A DNA stretch of 64,000 bases from Pedobacter sp. D749 (GCF_019317285.1 NZ_CP079218.1:5704001-5768000), one strand, 5' to 3'; shown: positions 44,081-52,144, numbered from the stretch's first letter. Notes: generated by a model from the sequence alone, not told the origin. Numbers and translations are program-made.

Positions 44081-44470
44081 ATGCATAACAACCACTACAA
44101 CTCTAAATTAAAAACCTTTGCCAGAGACCATCGAAATGATAGTACCAAGGCAGAGATAAGAATTTGGTGTGAATTGTTGAGGAATAAGAAAATGTTGGGA
44201 TATTCCTTCTTAAGACAGCGACCAATCGGGAATTATATTGCAGATTTTTTCTCAAAGGATTTAAAGTTGGTCATTGAGGTTGATGGACTTAGTCATGAAC
44301 GAGAAGGACAATTTGAAAAAGATAAAGCTCGTGAACTTAACCTGAACGCATTGGGCTTTCATGTCCTGAGATTTAATGATGATGAGGTAATGAACGATAT
44401 TGAGAATGTGAATATGACCATTCAGCATTTCATAGCAGAATGGGAAAAAGATCATCAGAGACCTTGTTAA
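44081..44470 (+). CDS. DUF559 endonuclease domain protein
   Basis: A 129-residue DUF559 protein of the PD-(D/E)XK-like, Vsr-related group. It shows STKAEIRIWCELLRNKKML (conserved Glu), YSFLRQRPIGNYIADFFSKD (Asp) and LVIEVDGLSHEREG (the E-x-D core). The length is the whole domain with no extra parts, so it is a stand-alone nuclease. It is not next to a restriction or toxin gene. It sits between two copies of a C/G-rich palindrome in inverted orientation (43957-43983 and 44492-44518). The role is unknown. Confidence 0.9.
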   Translation: MHNNHYNSKLKTFARDHRNDSTKAEIRIWCELLRNKKMLGYSFLRQRPIGNYIADFFSKDLKLVIEVDGLSHEREGQFEKDKARELNLNALGFHVLRFNDDEVMNDIENVNMTIQHFIAEWEKDHQRPC

Positions 44471-44491
44471 AGAAACAAGTTTTCGCATAGT

Positions 44492-44518
44492 CATCCCCCT
44501 ACCCCCTTCAAAGGGGGA
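44492..44518. repeat. Right 27-bp inverted repeat of the DUF559 cassette
   Basis: CATCCCCCTACCCCCTTCAA followed by AGGGGGA is the reverse complement of the left repeat apart from one base. A shorter relative, TTCCCCCAGGGGGATGAGAG, follows at 44545-44564. Confidence 0.85.
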
Positions 44519-44605
44519 ATGGACTATTTCTAAGCAATTAATTCTTCCCCCAGGGGGATGAGAGATAATTACACTACTTTGAACAATTTTCCGTTAGATT
44601 AAACA

Positions 44606-45586
44606 ATGAATAAAAAACTTTTAATACTGCCTTTATTCGCATTAATTGCATTTTATGCTTGTCAGAACAAAACAAACCGAAATGTTGATGAAAATGTAGA
44701 AAAGGCAACAGGTTTAGTTTCTCCTGATTTTAATGCCGATAGTGCTTATGCTTATACCAAAGCTCAGGTGGATTTTGGTCCAAGGATTCCAGGTACCACG
44801 GCTCATCAAAAATGTGCAGATTATTTGGTGGCAAAATTAAGGTCGTTCGGTGCAGAAGTAAGTATCCAGGGTGAGCAAACGCAAACTTATGATGGGAAAA
44901 GCTTTCTGCTGAAAAATATCGTTGCCGTTTTTAATCCAGATCAAAAAAAGAGGGTTTTAATTACTGCACACTGGGATGCCCGTCCATTTTCTGATCAGGA
45001 TACCGACCCTGCAAATCATGCAAAACCTTTTGATGCGGCAAATGATGGTGCGAGTGGGGTGGCGGTGATTTTAGAAATGGCACGTCAGATTCAACAGAAA
45101 CAGCCAAATGTTGGAGTTGATTTTATATTGTGGGATTTAGAAGATTATGGCAAAGCCAATGATGAGACACCAGATGAAACTACATGGTGTTTAGGCTCTC
45201 AGTACTGGGCTAAAAAAGCAATTAAGGCAGGATATAAAGCTTTGTACGGCATTAATCTCGACATGGTTGGTGGCGGTAACGCACAGTTTACGCAGGATGA
45301 AATCTCCCGTCAGGCTGCTCCAAATGTAGTGAACAAGGTTTGGGACATTGGTAATGAAATTGGTTATGCTTCTTACTTTACGAAAATTCCGAGTGGGAAA
45401 TTAGTTGATGATCATCTTTGGGCGAACAAAGCAGGCATTCCATCTATCGATATTATCCATTACAATGATAATAGTGGCTTTTATATCAATTGGCATACGC
45501 AATTGGATAACTTACCCAACATTGATAAAAATACGTTGAAAGCCACCGGGCAAACTGTTTTAGAAACTATTTATAGAGAAAAATAA
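44606..45586 (+). CDS. M28-family metallopeptidase / glutaminyl cyclase-like lipoprotein
   Basis: A 326-residue zinc enzyme of the M28 fold, either an aminopeptidase or a glutaminyl-peptide cyclotransferase. Zinc-site blocks are visible: TAHWDARPF (His), AANDGASGVAVILEMA (Asp), LWDLEDYG (Glu), INLDMVGGG (Asp) and a C-terminal INWHTQLDN (His). The lipobox FYACQ places a lipidated Cys at residue 19. The SDQDTDPANHAKPFDAANDGASG region matches the QC-like bacterial form, so glutaminyl cyclase activity is somewhat favoured. It probably acts in the periplasm, anchored to a membrane. Confidence 0.9.
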   Translation: MNKKLLILPLFALIAFYACQNKTNRNVDENVEKATGLVSPDFNADSAYAYTKAQVDFGPRIPGTTAHQKCADYLVAKLRSFGAEVSIQGEQTQTYDGKSFLLKNIVAVFNPDQKKRVLITAHWDARPFSDQDTDPANHAKPFDAANDGASGVAVILEMARQIQQKQPNVGVDFILWDLEDYGKANDETPDETTWCLGSQYWAKKAIKAGYKALYGINLDMVGGGNAQFTQDEISRQAAPNVVNKVWDIGNEIGYASYFTKIPSGKLVDDHLWANKAGIPSIDIIHYNDNSGFYINWHTQLDNLPNIDKNTLKATGQTVLETIYREK

Positions 45587-45675
45587 CTGTCCTTAATGTG
45601 TAATTGTTAATTACTTTTAAGTCCATACATTAAAGAAAATTCTATATTCGCCAAACAATATTATCTTAATTAATA

Positions 45676-46533
45676 ATGAAACAATTATTTTCAACTGCAA
45701 TAGCTTCGCTTTTCGCCCTGGGTGCTTTTGCCCAAAAAAGCGACGGAACAACCAAATCTTTAGTAAATGCTGAAAAGGATTTTGCTAAGTCAATTGCCAA
45801 AAATGGAGATAAAGAAGCTTTTACAGACTATTCGACAACAAGCACTTTAGTGTTTAGGCCAAACCCAGTTAATGCTAAAACTTTTTATGCTGGCAAAGCA
45901 GATGCTGAAAAGGATGTAACATGGACGCCAAACCTTGCAAAGGTATCACGCAGTGGCGATTTAGGTTTTACCACAGGGCCATATGAAGTTGGAACTTCTG
46001 AGAAAAAATACGGTCAATATCTATCGATCTGGAAACCGGAAAACGGCAGGTGGAAACTAGCTATTGATTTAGGAACGGAAAGCAATAAACCTTTAGCTAA
46101 ATCTAGCCCACAGTTTACTGAACCTAAAGATCATGTTGCTCCAAAGTTCTTAAATGAAAAAGAAATTAAGGCTGGTAAAGATATTATCTTAACTACCGAA
46201 AAAACACTAAATACCTTGTTAAAAACACATGGCATTGCAGCATTTGGGGGCTTTTTAACTAACGATGCACGTTTACTTTTTCCGGGTAACGAAGCCATTG
46301 ATGGAAAAGGAAAAATTATTTCTTTTTATAATGGAATGGTTAGCAAAATCAATTTGAAAACAACAGGGGTAGATAAGGCAATCGGTAGTGATTTGGCCTA
46401 TACTTATGGTGTGGCTACGATTGATTACAAGGCCGATTTACGTGAAAGTTTTAATTACGTTTTCGTATATGAAAAGGCCGCCGATGCCAGCTGGAACTTA
46501 ATTGTACAGGCTTTTGTGCCAGCAGAAAGATAA
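45676..46533 (+). CDS. Exported protein with NTF2/SnoaL-like halves
   Basis: A 285-residue protein with a signal peptide (residues 1-19, ending LGAFAQ). The first half (about 25-130) has an NTF2-like pattern, with a helical start (LVNAEKDFAKSIAKNGDKEAF) and strands including YGQYLSIWKPENGRWKLAIDLGTE. The second half (about 160-285) repeats the theme, ending VFVYEKAADASWNLIVQAFVP. This DUF4440-like arrangement commonly has no known substrate. A hairpin with T-run follows at 46553-46586. The gene stands alone on the plus strand. Confidence 0.75.
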   Translation: MKQLFSTAIASLFALGAFAQKSDGTTKSLVNAEKDFAKSIAKNGDKEAFTDYSTTSTLVFRPNPVNAKTFYAGKADAEKDVTWTPNLAKVSRSGDLGFTTGPYEVGTSEKKYGQYLSIWKPENGRWKLAIDLGTESNKPLAKSSPQFTEPKDHVAPKFLNEKEIKAGKDIILTTEKTLNTLLKTHGIAAFGGFLTNDARLLFPGNEAIDGKGKIISFYNGMVSKINLKTTGVDKAIGSDLAYTYGVATIDYKADLRESFNYVFVYEKAADASWNLIVQAFVPAER

Positions 46534-46552
46534 AAACAAATGTGAATTAAAG

Positions 46553-46586
46553 AAGGGCTATCCATAAAAAGAAGCCCTTTTTTTAT
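46553..46586 (+). terminator. Terminator of the NTF2-like gene
   Basis: Stem AAGGGCT (46553-46559) / AGCCCTT (46573-46579), followed by TTTTTTATTTT. Confidence 0.75.
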
Positions 46587-46650
46587 TTTAAGTTTTGCCA
46601 TTACCTGTAGTTGGGATCAGATTTAGCTTAATATTATACCCTATTTTTGA

Positions 46651-46695
46651 GAGTTGACAACTTCCGTTCCTATTCGTTATTAAAGTTGTCAACTC
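46651..46695. repeat. GAGTTGACAACTT inverted repeat, copy 3
   Basis: Arms GAGTTGACAACTT and AAGTTGTCAACTC are perfect, with a 19-base loop. It lies 35 bases upstream of the GDPD-like start codon, where it could affect transcription of that gene. Confidence 0.8.
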
Positions 46696-46729
46696 ACTAA
46701 TAAAATAGCTTATTTTACGTTTAAAATTC

Positions 46730-47617
46730 ATGCACAAAAAATTACTTCTATTATCTGTTCTCATTTTATTTGTCTTTCATGTTTCTGCCCAAAGGAAGAA
46801 ATTCGATGTACAGGGTAAAGCCGGTGCACGTGGCATTATGCCCGAAAATACCATCGAAGGAATGTTAAAAGCTATCGATTTAGGCGTTACCACCTTAGAA
46901 ATGGATGCAGTGATTTCGAAAGATAAACAGGTTGTACTTTCGCAAGAGCCTTATTTCAATAACGAGATTTCTTTGCAGCCAAACGGTAAACCGATTACTT
47001 TAAAAGATCAGAAGAATTATAACATCTATAAAATGGATTATGAGGAGGTTAAAAAATTTGATGTAGGGAGTAAAGTCCATAGTCGCTTTCCCGGGCAGAT
47101 GAAGTTTAAAGCTTACAAACCGCTACTCTCTGAAACCATAGATGCAGTTGAGGCTTACGTTAAGGAACACAAACTAGCCAAACCGGTTTATAGTATCGAA
47201 ACGAAAACGATTAAAAACGGCGACAATGAATTTCATCCTGAGCCTGCAGAATTTGTGGAGTTGATTATGGATGTCATTAATTCGAAAAAAATTGCGAAAA
47301 GAGTTATTATTGAATCGTTTGATATGCGCACGCTGCAGTACCTGCACGAAAAATATCCAAAAATACAAACTTCATTATTGATTGATGAAAAAGAACCCTT
47401 TGAAGATTATATTGAGAAATTAGGTTTTAAGCCTACTATTTACAGCCCTTACTCGGTTCTGGTTGGTAAGGGTTTGGTAGACCGCTGCCATGAAATGGGT
47501 ATTAAAATTATCCCCTGGACGGTTAATACGGTGAAGGAAGTAAATTATTTTATGAGTTTGGGGGTAGATGGCATCATTACCGATTTCCCAAACATCATGG
47601 GGCAAATCAAAAAATAA
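46730..47617 (+). CDS. Glycerophosphodiester phosphodiesterase-like protein with altered active site
   Basis: A 295-residue GDPD-fold protein with a signal peptide (about 1-20). Canonical enzymes use His residues in an HRG motif and in an HD motif as acid/base. Here the N-terminal motif reads QGKAGARGIMPENT, so the His and Arg of the usual GHRGARG are Lys30 and Ala31. The usual SHDP reads SQEP (Gln72, Glu73). Metal-binding Glu/Asp in TLEMDAV (57, 59) and the later IETK remain. The rest of the TIM-barrel pattern, to VDGIITDFP, is intact. It is probably a pseudoenzyme or a binding protein. Confidence 0.85.
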   Translation: MHKKLLLLSVLILFVFHVSAQRKKFDVQGKAGARGIMPENTIEGMLKAIDLGVTTLEMDAVISKDKQVVLSQEPYFNNEISLQPNGKPITLKDQKNYNIYKMDYEEVKKFDVGSKVHSRFPGQMKFKAYKPLLSETIDAVEAYVKEHKLAKPVYSIETKTIKNGDNEFHPEPAEFVELIMDVINSKKIAKRVIIESFDMRTLQYLHEKYPKIQTSLLIDEKEPFEDYIEKLGFKPTIYSPYSVLVGKGLVDRCHEMGIKIIPWTVNTVKEVNYFMSLGVDGIITDFPNIMGQIKK

Positions 47618-47625
47618 AGAAGTAT

Positions 47626-47663
47626 AAAAAAAGCGTTCAGATTTGAATCGGAACGCTTTTTTT
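47626..47663. terminator. Bidirectional terminator between the GDPD-like and small membrane protein genes
   Basis: AAAAAAAGCGTTC (47626-47638) with GAACGCTTTTTTT (47651-47663), a 12-base loop. It closes both convergent genes. Confidence 0.85.
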
Positions 47664-47684
47664 ATGCTTTCTGAAAAGAAGGCC

Positions 47685-47873
47685 CTAATGGTGTGCTTCT
47701 GGTTTTTCGTGCGCTGCTTCAGTTTTTTCATGATGAGCAGATGCTTCTTCGTGGTTAAAGATTGGTCTGGTGAAATAGACACACAGTAATAAAACCAGAA
47801 TCCATGCAGCCAATGGTAAAGCCCAAATGCCTTTTGTTTGCTGAGCCGGTGCGTGTGAATCGTGAGCTGACAT
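47685..47873 (-). CDS. Small membrane protein with histidine-rich tail
   Basis: A 62-residue protein: a polar N-terminus (MSAHDSHAPAQQTKG), one membrane helix (IWALPLAAWILVLLLCVYF, about residues 16-34) and a tail rich in His, Glu and Lys (NHEEASAHHEKTEAAHEKPE). A proper terminator on its downstream side supports its reality. The His/Glu tail could bind metal ions. No family is recognised. Confidence 0.65.
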   Translation of the reverse strand: MSAHDSHAPAQQTKGIWALPLAAWILVLLLCVYFTRPIFNHEEASAHHEKTEAAHEKPEAHH

Positions 47874-48014
47874 ATCGAATATTTTTGATTTAAAAATTTA
47901 TGCTTTGTAATTGTGTGGTAAAGATAGTAACAAAATTAAAATAATAAGAGCAATTTGGCGAATAGTATTTTAAGGTCATCCAGCGTATTAGAAAGGGATA
48001 AAAGGCACTGCCTT

Positions 48015-48536
48015 TTATCCTTGTAAATCATAAATCATTGCTTTTGTGCTATTCATTTTGCTTTTAATACGGTTTTGATGCTCCTTTAAAGTGCTTTGTT
48101 CATCCTGAACGGCATTAAACAGTTCGGCTTTTTTGAAATGGTTTGCCGCTTCTTCAAAATTTTGCTGTTGCTCAGCATGTAAGCCCAAACATTCGTATAT
48201 ATGTGCTTCGCAAACACCAGGAACAAGTAAAGCCTTCTCTGCAACCTGTTTCACCAGTTTGTGCATTTTGAGCGTAATAACAAGTTCCAGATAGGGTTTA
48301 TATACTTCTGGAAAATCGGAATCTAGCTCAATGCAGCGTTTATAATAATAACCCGCGGTTTTGTAATCTTTAAAGTGGTTTTGATAAATATCGCCCAATT
48401 GAAAATATGCTCTTGCATAATCAGGGTCGAAAACAATAATTTCGTTAAAATACTGAAGTGCCTTGGCTAGTTCGCCCCAGTGCAATTCTTCAATGGCCTG
48501 TAGATATTTTTCTTCTACAGTGGTATAAATGTCCAT
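48015..48536 (-). CDS. TPR protein
   Basis: A 173-residue cytoplasmic protein with about three to four tetratricopeptide repeats (residues 10-145): ELAKALQYFNEIIVFDPDYARAYFQLGDIYQ, DYKTAGYYYKRCIELDSDFP and LGLHAEQQQNFEEAANHFKKAELF are clear. No catalytic motif is seen, and the partner is unknown. The hairpin GGATAAAAGGCACTGCCTTT (47996-48020 with its TATCC) overlaps its stop codon and may act as its terminator. Confidence 0.85.
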   Translation of the reverse strand: MDIYTTVEEKYLQAIEELHWGELAKALQYFNEIIVFDPDYARAYFQLGDIYQNHFKDYKTAGYYYKRCIELDSDFPEVYKPYLELVITLKMHKLVKQVAEKALLVPGVCEAHIYECLGLHAEQQQNFEEAANHFKKAELFNAVQDEQSTLKEHQNRIKSKMNSTKAMIYDLQG

Positions 48537-48795
48537 AACGGATATAATTAATTTTGATAAGCGGTTAAATGCTTAGCAAATACGTAATAATTGATTTTTA
48601 AATTTGGGTTTTGTTTGTTAAAACTTAAAACCGCGTTAAGGGTTGGGAAGGAAATTTAAGTCAATACCCAAGCCCTTTATGCCACAAGACGGGCTAAAGC
48701 TTAATCGTTGGATATGTAGTTGACGTAGCATTTCTGTAAATGATGTTGCAAAGATATTTATTTTCAGTGAATTGCAAATTATTTTTTTCAATCGA
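48537..48795. other. Short gene-free stretch upstream of the TPR gene
   Basis: Apart from a weak inverted pair (AAGGGTTGGG near 48638 and CCCAAGCCCTT near 48668), nothing recognisable is present. Confidence 0.4.
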
Positions 48796-49242
48796 TCAGC
48801 TTTTCATATTGACCAACGCATTTTTAATCTGTCTCCTATGCCTTAAAATATGAACAATGGCATGTTCGAGCATCTGTTCTACATCGTATTGTTGCCCCCA
48901 CCTCGTGTTGATCTTTTTTGATTGATCGAACTCTTCCATCGTGATGTCTGGATTTCTGTTGAAAAAGTCCTGGTTATATTTAAACGCTTCCCGGAGCCTT
49001 GAAATATAGGGTGCCACCTGATCAAATTGCAATCGTTCCGGTCTGACTGTTTTCACTCCAATAGAATTTTCGATATATACCGCATAACTGAACATCGATG
49101 CGGTTACATGTGTCAAAATAGTTTGGATGGAAATACAATCTGTATTTGAACTTTCTGGCTCAATGGTTTTTAGTAGTTGCTGTTGGCTGATTGGTTCAAT
49201 TACTGTAATCACTTCATCAACCGCCTTTTTATATTCATCCAT
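48796..49242 (-). CDS. DinB-family protein, probably with a frameshifted N-terminus
   Basis: A 148-residue DinB-like four-helix protein; the family often binds metal and acts in thiol or detoxification chemistry. The VEQMLEHAIVHILRHRRQI helix and ILTHVTASMFSYAVY are visible. The first Met of the open frame falls inside helix 1. Upstream in the same frame LTGAIAAL is encoded before a stop. An ATG at 49280 would supply MDTNN if one base were restored near 49266. The N-terminus is thus either truncated or the gene has a one-base frameshift. Confidence 0.7.
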   Translation of the reverse strand: MDEYKKAVDEVITVIEPISQQQLLKTIEPESSNTDCISIQTILTHVTASMFSYAVYIENSIGVKTVRPERLQFDQVAPYISRLREAFKYNQDFFNRNPDITMEEFDQSKKINTRWGQQYDVEQMLEHAIVHILRHRRQIKNALVNMKS

Positions 49243-49564
49243 TAGTGCGGCTATAGCACCGGTAAGTTATTGGTATCCATTGCTTATTTTTGAAATGGTT
49301 TTTCCTGATGCTTTTATCAATGCTTTTACTTTTTTATTTCTATAGTCAGATACTTTTTCAATGTGAATATGCTTGATTAACTTTCCTGTCCCCCAAAAAA
49401 CAATTCATTGCTTTCTGAATGGATTTCGAATATAAAACCCCTTAAGTCTTTTTAAAGTTGGATAAAGCTACATTCCTTAGATTTAAAAAAGTGTAAAAAA
49501 TCTAAATGTATTTCACGATTGCCACTCATTCGTTTCTCTGAATATTTACACGAATATAGCTTGT

Positions 49565-49611
49565 AGAGTTGACAACTTTAATAGCAAAGAGGCAAGAAAG
49601 TTGTCAACTCT
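49565..49611. repeat. GAGTTGACAACTTT inverted repeat, copy 4
   Basis: Arms AGAGTTGACAACTTT (49565-49579) and its exact complement (49597-49611) surround a 17-base loop. Confidence 0.85.
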
Positions 49612-49651
49612 TGCATTAATTTTCTAATATTTTGAAATAGGATTTTATGTT

Positions 49652-49750
49652 GGTCGAGATTTGCAATCTCGACCTGCTGTATTGTGGATTTGTAATTCAC
49701 TAATAGAAGTTAAAAATTCTGGCTCATCAGACGGGATTACAAATCCCGAC
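49652..49750. repeat. Three-hairpin REP-like unit next to the MoxR gene
   Basis: GGTCGAGATTTGCAATCTCG (49652 onward, with ACC), GTGGATTTGTAATTCAC (49684-49700) and GACGGGATTACAAATCCCG (49730 onward, with AC) are palindromes sharing a GATTTGYAATYC core. The third is inverted relative to the first, a typical BIME arrangement. Confidence 0.7.
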
Positions 49751-49763
49751 TAGCTTAATGCTA

Positions 49764-50726
49764 CTACAATAAATCTTTAATGATTTTCTCGATTGATAAA
49801 CCTTCAGCTTCTGCGCGGTAGTTACGCACAATACGGTGACGTAATATAGGCTCCGCTACAGCTTTTACATCTTCAATATCAGGAGAATATTTTCCGGTTA
49901 CAGCGGCATGGCATTTTGCGCCCAGCACTAAAAATTGCGAAGCACGCGGGCCTGCACCCCAGCTAATGTATTTATTAACGGCATCGGTAGCAAACTCACT
50001 GTTTGGACGGGTTTTAGCAGCCAGTTTAACTGCATATTCCAATACGTTATCGGTTATAGGAATATCGCGGATCAGTTTCTGAAAATATTGGATATCATCT
50101 GCGTGGATAATTTTCTGCAGTTGAGTGGTTTTATTGCTTGTGGTGTTTTTTACGATGTTCAATTCATCTGCAAAGGCAGGATAGTTCAATTGAATGTTGA
50201 ACATGAACCGATCTAATTGAGCTTCGGGTAGGGGATAAGTTCCTTCCTGTTCAATTGGGTTTTGTGTGGCCAAAACAAAGAATGGTTTTGGTAAAGTATG
50301 GGTCTGGCCAGCTGCGGTAACCGATTTTTCCTGCATGGCTTCTAACAAAGCCGCCTGGGTTTTTGGCGGTGTACGGTTAATCTCATCAGCGAGGATAATA
50401 TTAGAAAAAACAGGCCCTTTTATAAATTTAAAATGCCTGTCTTCTCCTAAAATCTCTGCGCCAATAATATCGCTGGGCATTAAATCGGGTGTAAACTGGA
50501 TCCGGTTAAAATCGAGGTCTAAAACAGATGCAACTGTTTGTACAAGTAAAGTTTTAGCCAATCCAGGTACGCCAACCAACAAACAGTGTCCGTTACTAAA
50601 AATGGCGATTAAAACAGATTTTATGATGTCATCTTGTCCAACTACTACTTTGCCTATTTCGGCTTTAATGTTGTTGAAAGATTGATGAAGTGCATCAACA
50701 GCTTCTACTTCGTTCTTATACTGCAT
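49764..50726 (-). CDS. MoxR-family AAA+ ATPase
   Basis: A 320-residue MoxR ATPase of the type that helps assemble or insert metal or cofactor into protein complexes. Walker A is GVPGLAKTLLVQ (near residue 55), and Walker B with sensor residues is in NIILADEINRTPPKTQAALLEAM (near 110). ATQNPIEQEGTYPLPEAQLDRF follows. The usual downstream VWA-domain and BatA/B-like genes are not in this window. The PPIase gene lies 5 bases upstream on the same strand, so the two are co-transcribed. Confidence 0.94.
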   Translation of the reverse strand: MQYKNEVEAVDALHQSFNNIKAEIGKVVVGQDDIIKSVLIAIFSNGHCLLVGVPGLAKTLLVQTVASVLDLDFNRIQFTPDLMPSDIIGAEILGEDRHFKFIKGPVFSNIILADEINRTPPKTQAALLEAMQEKSVTAAGQTHTLPKPFFVLATQNPIEQEGTYPLPEAQLDRFMFNIQLNYPAFADELNIVKNTTSNKTTQLQKIIHADDIQYFQKLIRDIPITDNVLEYAVKLAAKTRPNSEFATDAVNKYISWGAGPRASQFLVLGAKCHAAVTGKYSPDIEDVKAVAEPILRHRIVRNYRAEAEGLSIEKIIKDLL

Positions 50727-50731
50727 TGGTA

Positions 50732-52090
50732 TTATTTTGCGGCTGTGGTTTTAGTCCAGATTTTTAATTCATCACAGGTATTAAATTCGTCGTCGATTTT
50801 AATGTAAGTATTTTCGCGACGTTTTTGAAACCATTCGCTTAAAGTACGATTAATTTTATCACTCTGTGCAGCATCTCTGATTTTTGGAAAATCCTGAGCT
50901 AAGTTTGCTTTGTGCGGTGGAATTTTAGATTTTAAATATAAAATGCGGTATCCTTGTTTTCCATCAGCTGCAGTAAATAAATCTGGTTTAGAAATACCAC
51001 CGATTTTCATACTATCGATTACCAGAAACACAGAAGGATCTAATTTGTCAACAGGAATAAAGGTACTTCTTGCCTGAACATTTTCTGCATTAAGCATCAT
51101 ACCACCATTGTACTTGCTCTCTTTATTGTCTGAATAAAGATTTGCCGCAGCAGCGAAACTTATTTTTTTACCAATAATGTTATTGTAAATGCTATCTGCA
51201 TGTAATTTTAAACGAGTTAAACTTTCTGGGGTAGTTTTAGGCGAAATCAAAATATGTCTAACGTGTACCTGCTCACCTCTACGCTCTAAAACCTGTAAAA
51301 AGTGAAAACCATAATCTGTTTCGAATACTGGCGAAATTTCTCCGGCTTTTAACTTAAATGCCCAGGCCGTAAATTCTTTAACCATGGTGTTCCTGTCGAT
51401 AAAACCGTAATCACCACCATCGGCAGCAGAACCTGGATCTTCAGAATAAGTTTTTGCTAAAACACCCATATCCTCGCCACTCTTAACCCTTAAACGAAGC
51501 GCTTCAATTTTATCGCGGAATTTCTGTTTTTCTGCTCTGGTTAACTGTGGATTTAAAATCACTTCACCAACTTCAACCTCGGTATTAAATTCCGGAACGC
51601 TATCACCCAAAGCTTTGAAATACTTTTCTACCTCCATTGGCGTAACATTAATGTTTTCGGTAATTTTTTGTTGCATTTTTTGTGCAATCAATTCATCTTT
51701 TACTGATGGTCTGATTTCATCTTTGTACTGCAAAACAGATTTGTTTAAGAATTGCTCTAAACGCTCCTGGCCGCCTGCACGCTGCATACTGTAACGCATA
51801 CGTTTGTTAACCTCATCATCAACCGCACCATCTTCAACCATTACCGAATCGATTTCAGCCTGTTGTTTGAGCAGCTTTTGGGTTAAGGTTTGTTGTAAAA
51901 TTTTACATTTAATCTCACTGTTAGGCTGGTTGCCCTGATAAAGATATTGTGTGTATTGTTGGTTTAAATCTGATAGCAGGATAATATTATTTCCTACAAC
52001 AGCAGCAACTTTATCTACAGTATGCTTTTGAGCGAAACTGTTTAAAAACAGGCAAATTAAAGCGGTTGCTACTAAAAAAACTTTCTTCAT
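50732..52090 (-). CDS. SurA-like periplasmic peptidyl-prolyl isomerase
   Basis: A 452-residue exported chaperone of the parvulin/SurA family, which helps outer membrane proteins fold. The signal peptide is MKKVFLVATALICLFLNSFAQ, then a SurA_N domain (about 25-165) and two parvulin domains (about 170-265 and 275-380). The EDPGSAADGGDYGFIDRNTM and VFETDYGFHFLQVLERRG blocks mark the first, and VRHILISPK begins the second. ATG 52090 is preferred to the upstream TTG because the promoter element TAAATTTG (52109-52116) overlaps that codon. A second SurA_N-type gene lies upstream. Confidence 0.92.
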   Translation of the reverse strand: MKKVFLVATALICLFLNSFAQKHTVDKVAAVVGNNIILLSDLNQQYTQYLYQGNQPNSEIKCKILQQTLTQKLLKQQAEIDSVMVEDGAVDDEVNKRMRYSMQRAGGQERLEQFLNKSVLQYKDEIRPSVKDELIAQKMQQKITENINVTPMEVEKYFKALGDSVPEFNTEVEVGEVILNPQLTRAEKQKFRDKIEALRLRVKSGEDMGVLAKTYSEDPGSAADGGDYGFIDRNTMVKEFTAWAFKLKAGEISPVFETDYGFHFLQVLERRGEQVHVRHILISPKTTPESLTRLKLHADSIYNNIIGKKISFAAAANLYSDNKESKYNGGMMLNAENVQARSTFIPVDKLDPSVFLVIDSMKIGGISKPDLFTAADGKQGYRILYLKSKIPPHKANLAQDFPKIRDAAQSDKINRTLSEWFQKRRENTYIKIDDEFNTCDELKIWTKTTAAK

Positions 52091-52108
52091 TCTATTTATT
52101 ATATTTTG

Positions 52109-52116
52109 CAAATTTA
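52109..52116 (-). promoter_or_regulatory. -7 element of the SurA-like gene
   Basis: On the minus strand it reads TAAATTTG, 18 bases before ATG 52090, and it rules out the TTG at 52111 as the start. Confidence 0.5.
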
Positions 52117-52144
52117 ATACTTATGGTCAAAAAAATCAGGTTGG

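Larger units (their letters stand above)
43957..44518. mobile_element. Putative minimal cassette: DUF559 gene between 27-bp inverted repeats
   Basis: A 562-base unit containing one ORF (44081-44470) and ending in near-identical inverted repeats. No transposase is present and no clear target duplication is seen. It could be a REP-like element bracketing a nuclease gene, or a mobile cassette; the sequence alone does not settle which. Confidence 0.5.
49243..49763. repeat. Gene-free 521 bases: DinB gene remnant start, inverted repeats
   Basis: It contains the likely frameshifted DinB start (49243-49280), the GTTGACAA hairpin copy 4 (49565-49611) and a three-hairpin REP-like unit (49652-49750). 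Nothing else is seen, and the rest is AT-rich. Confidence 0.6.
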
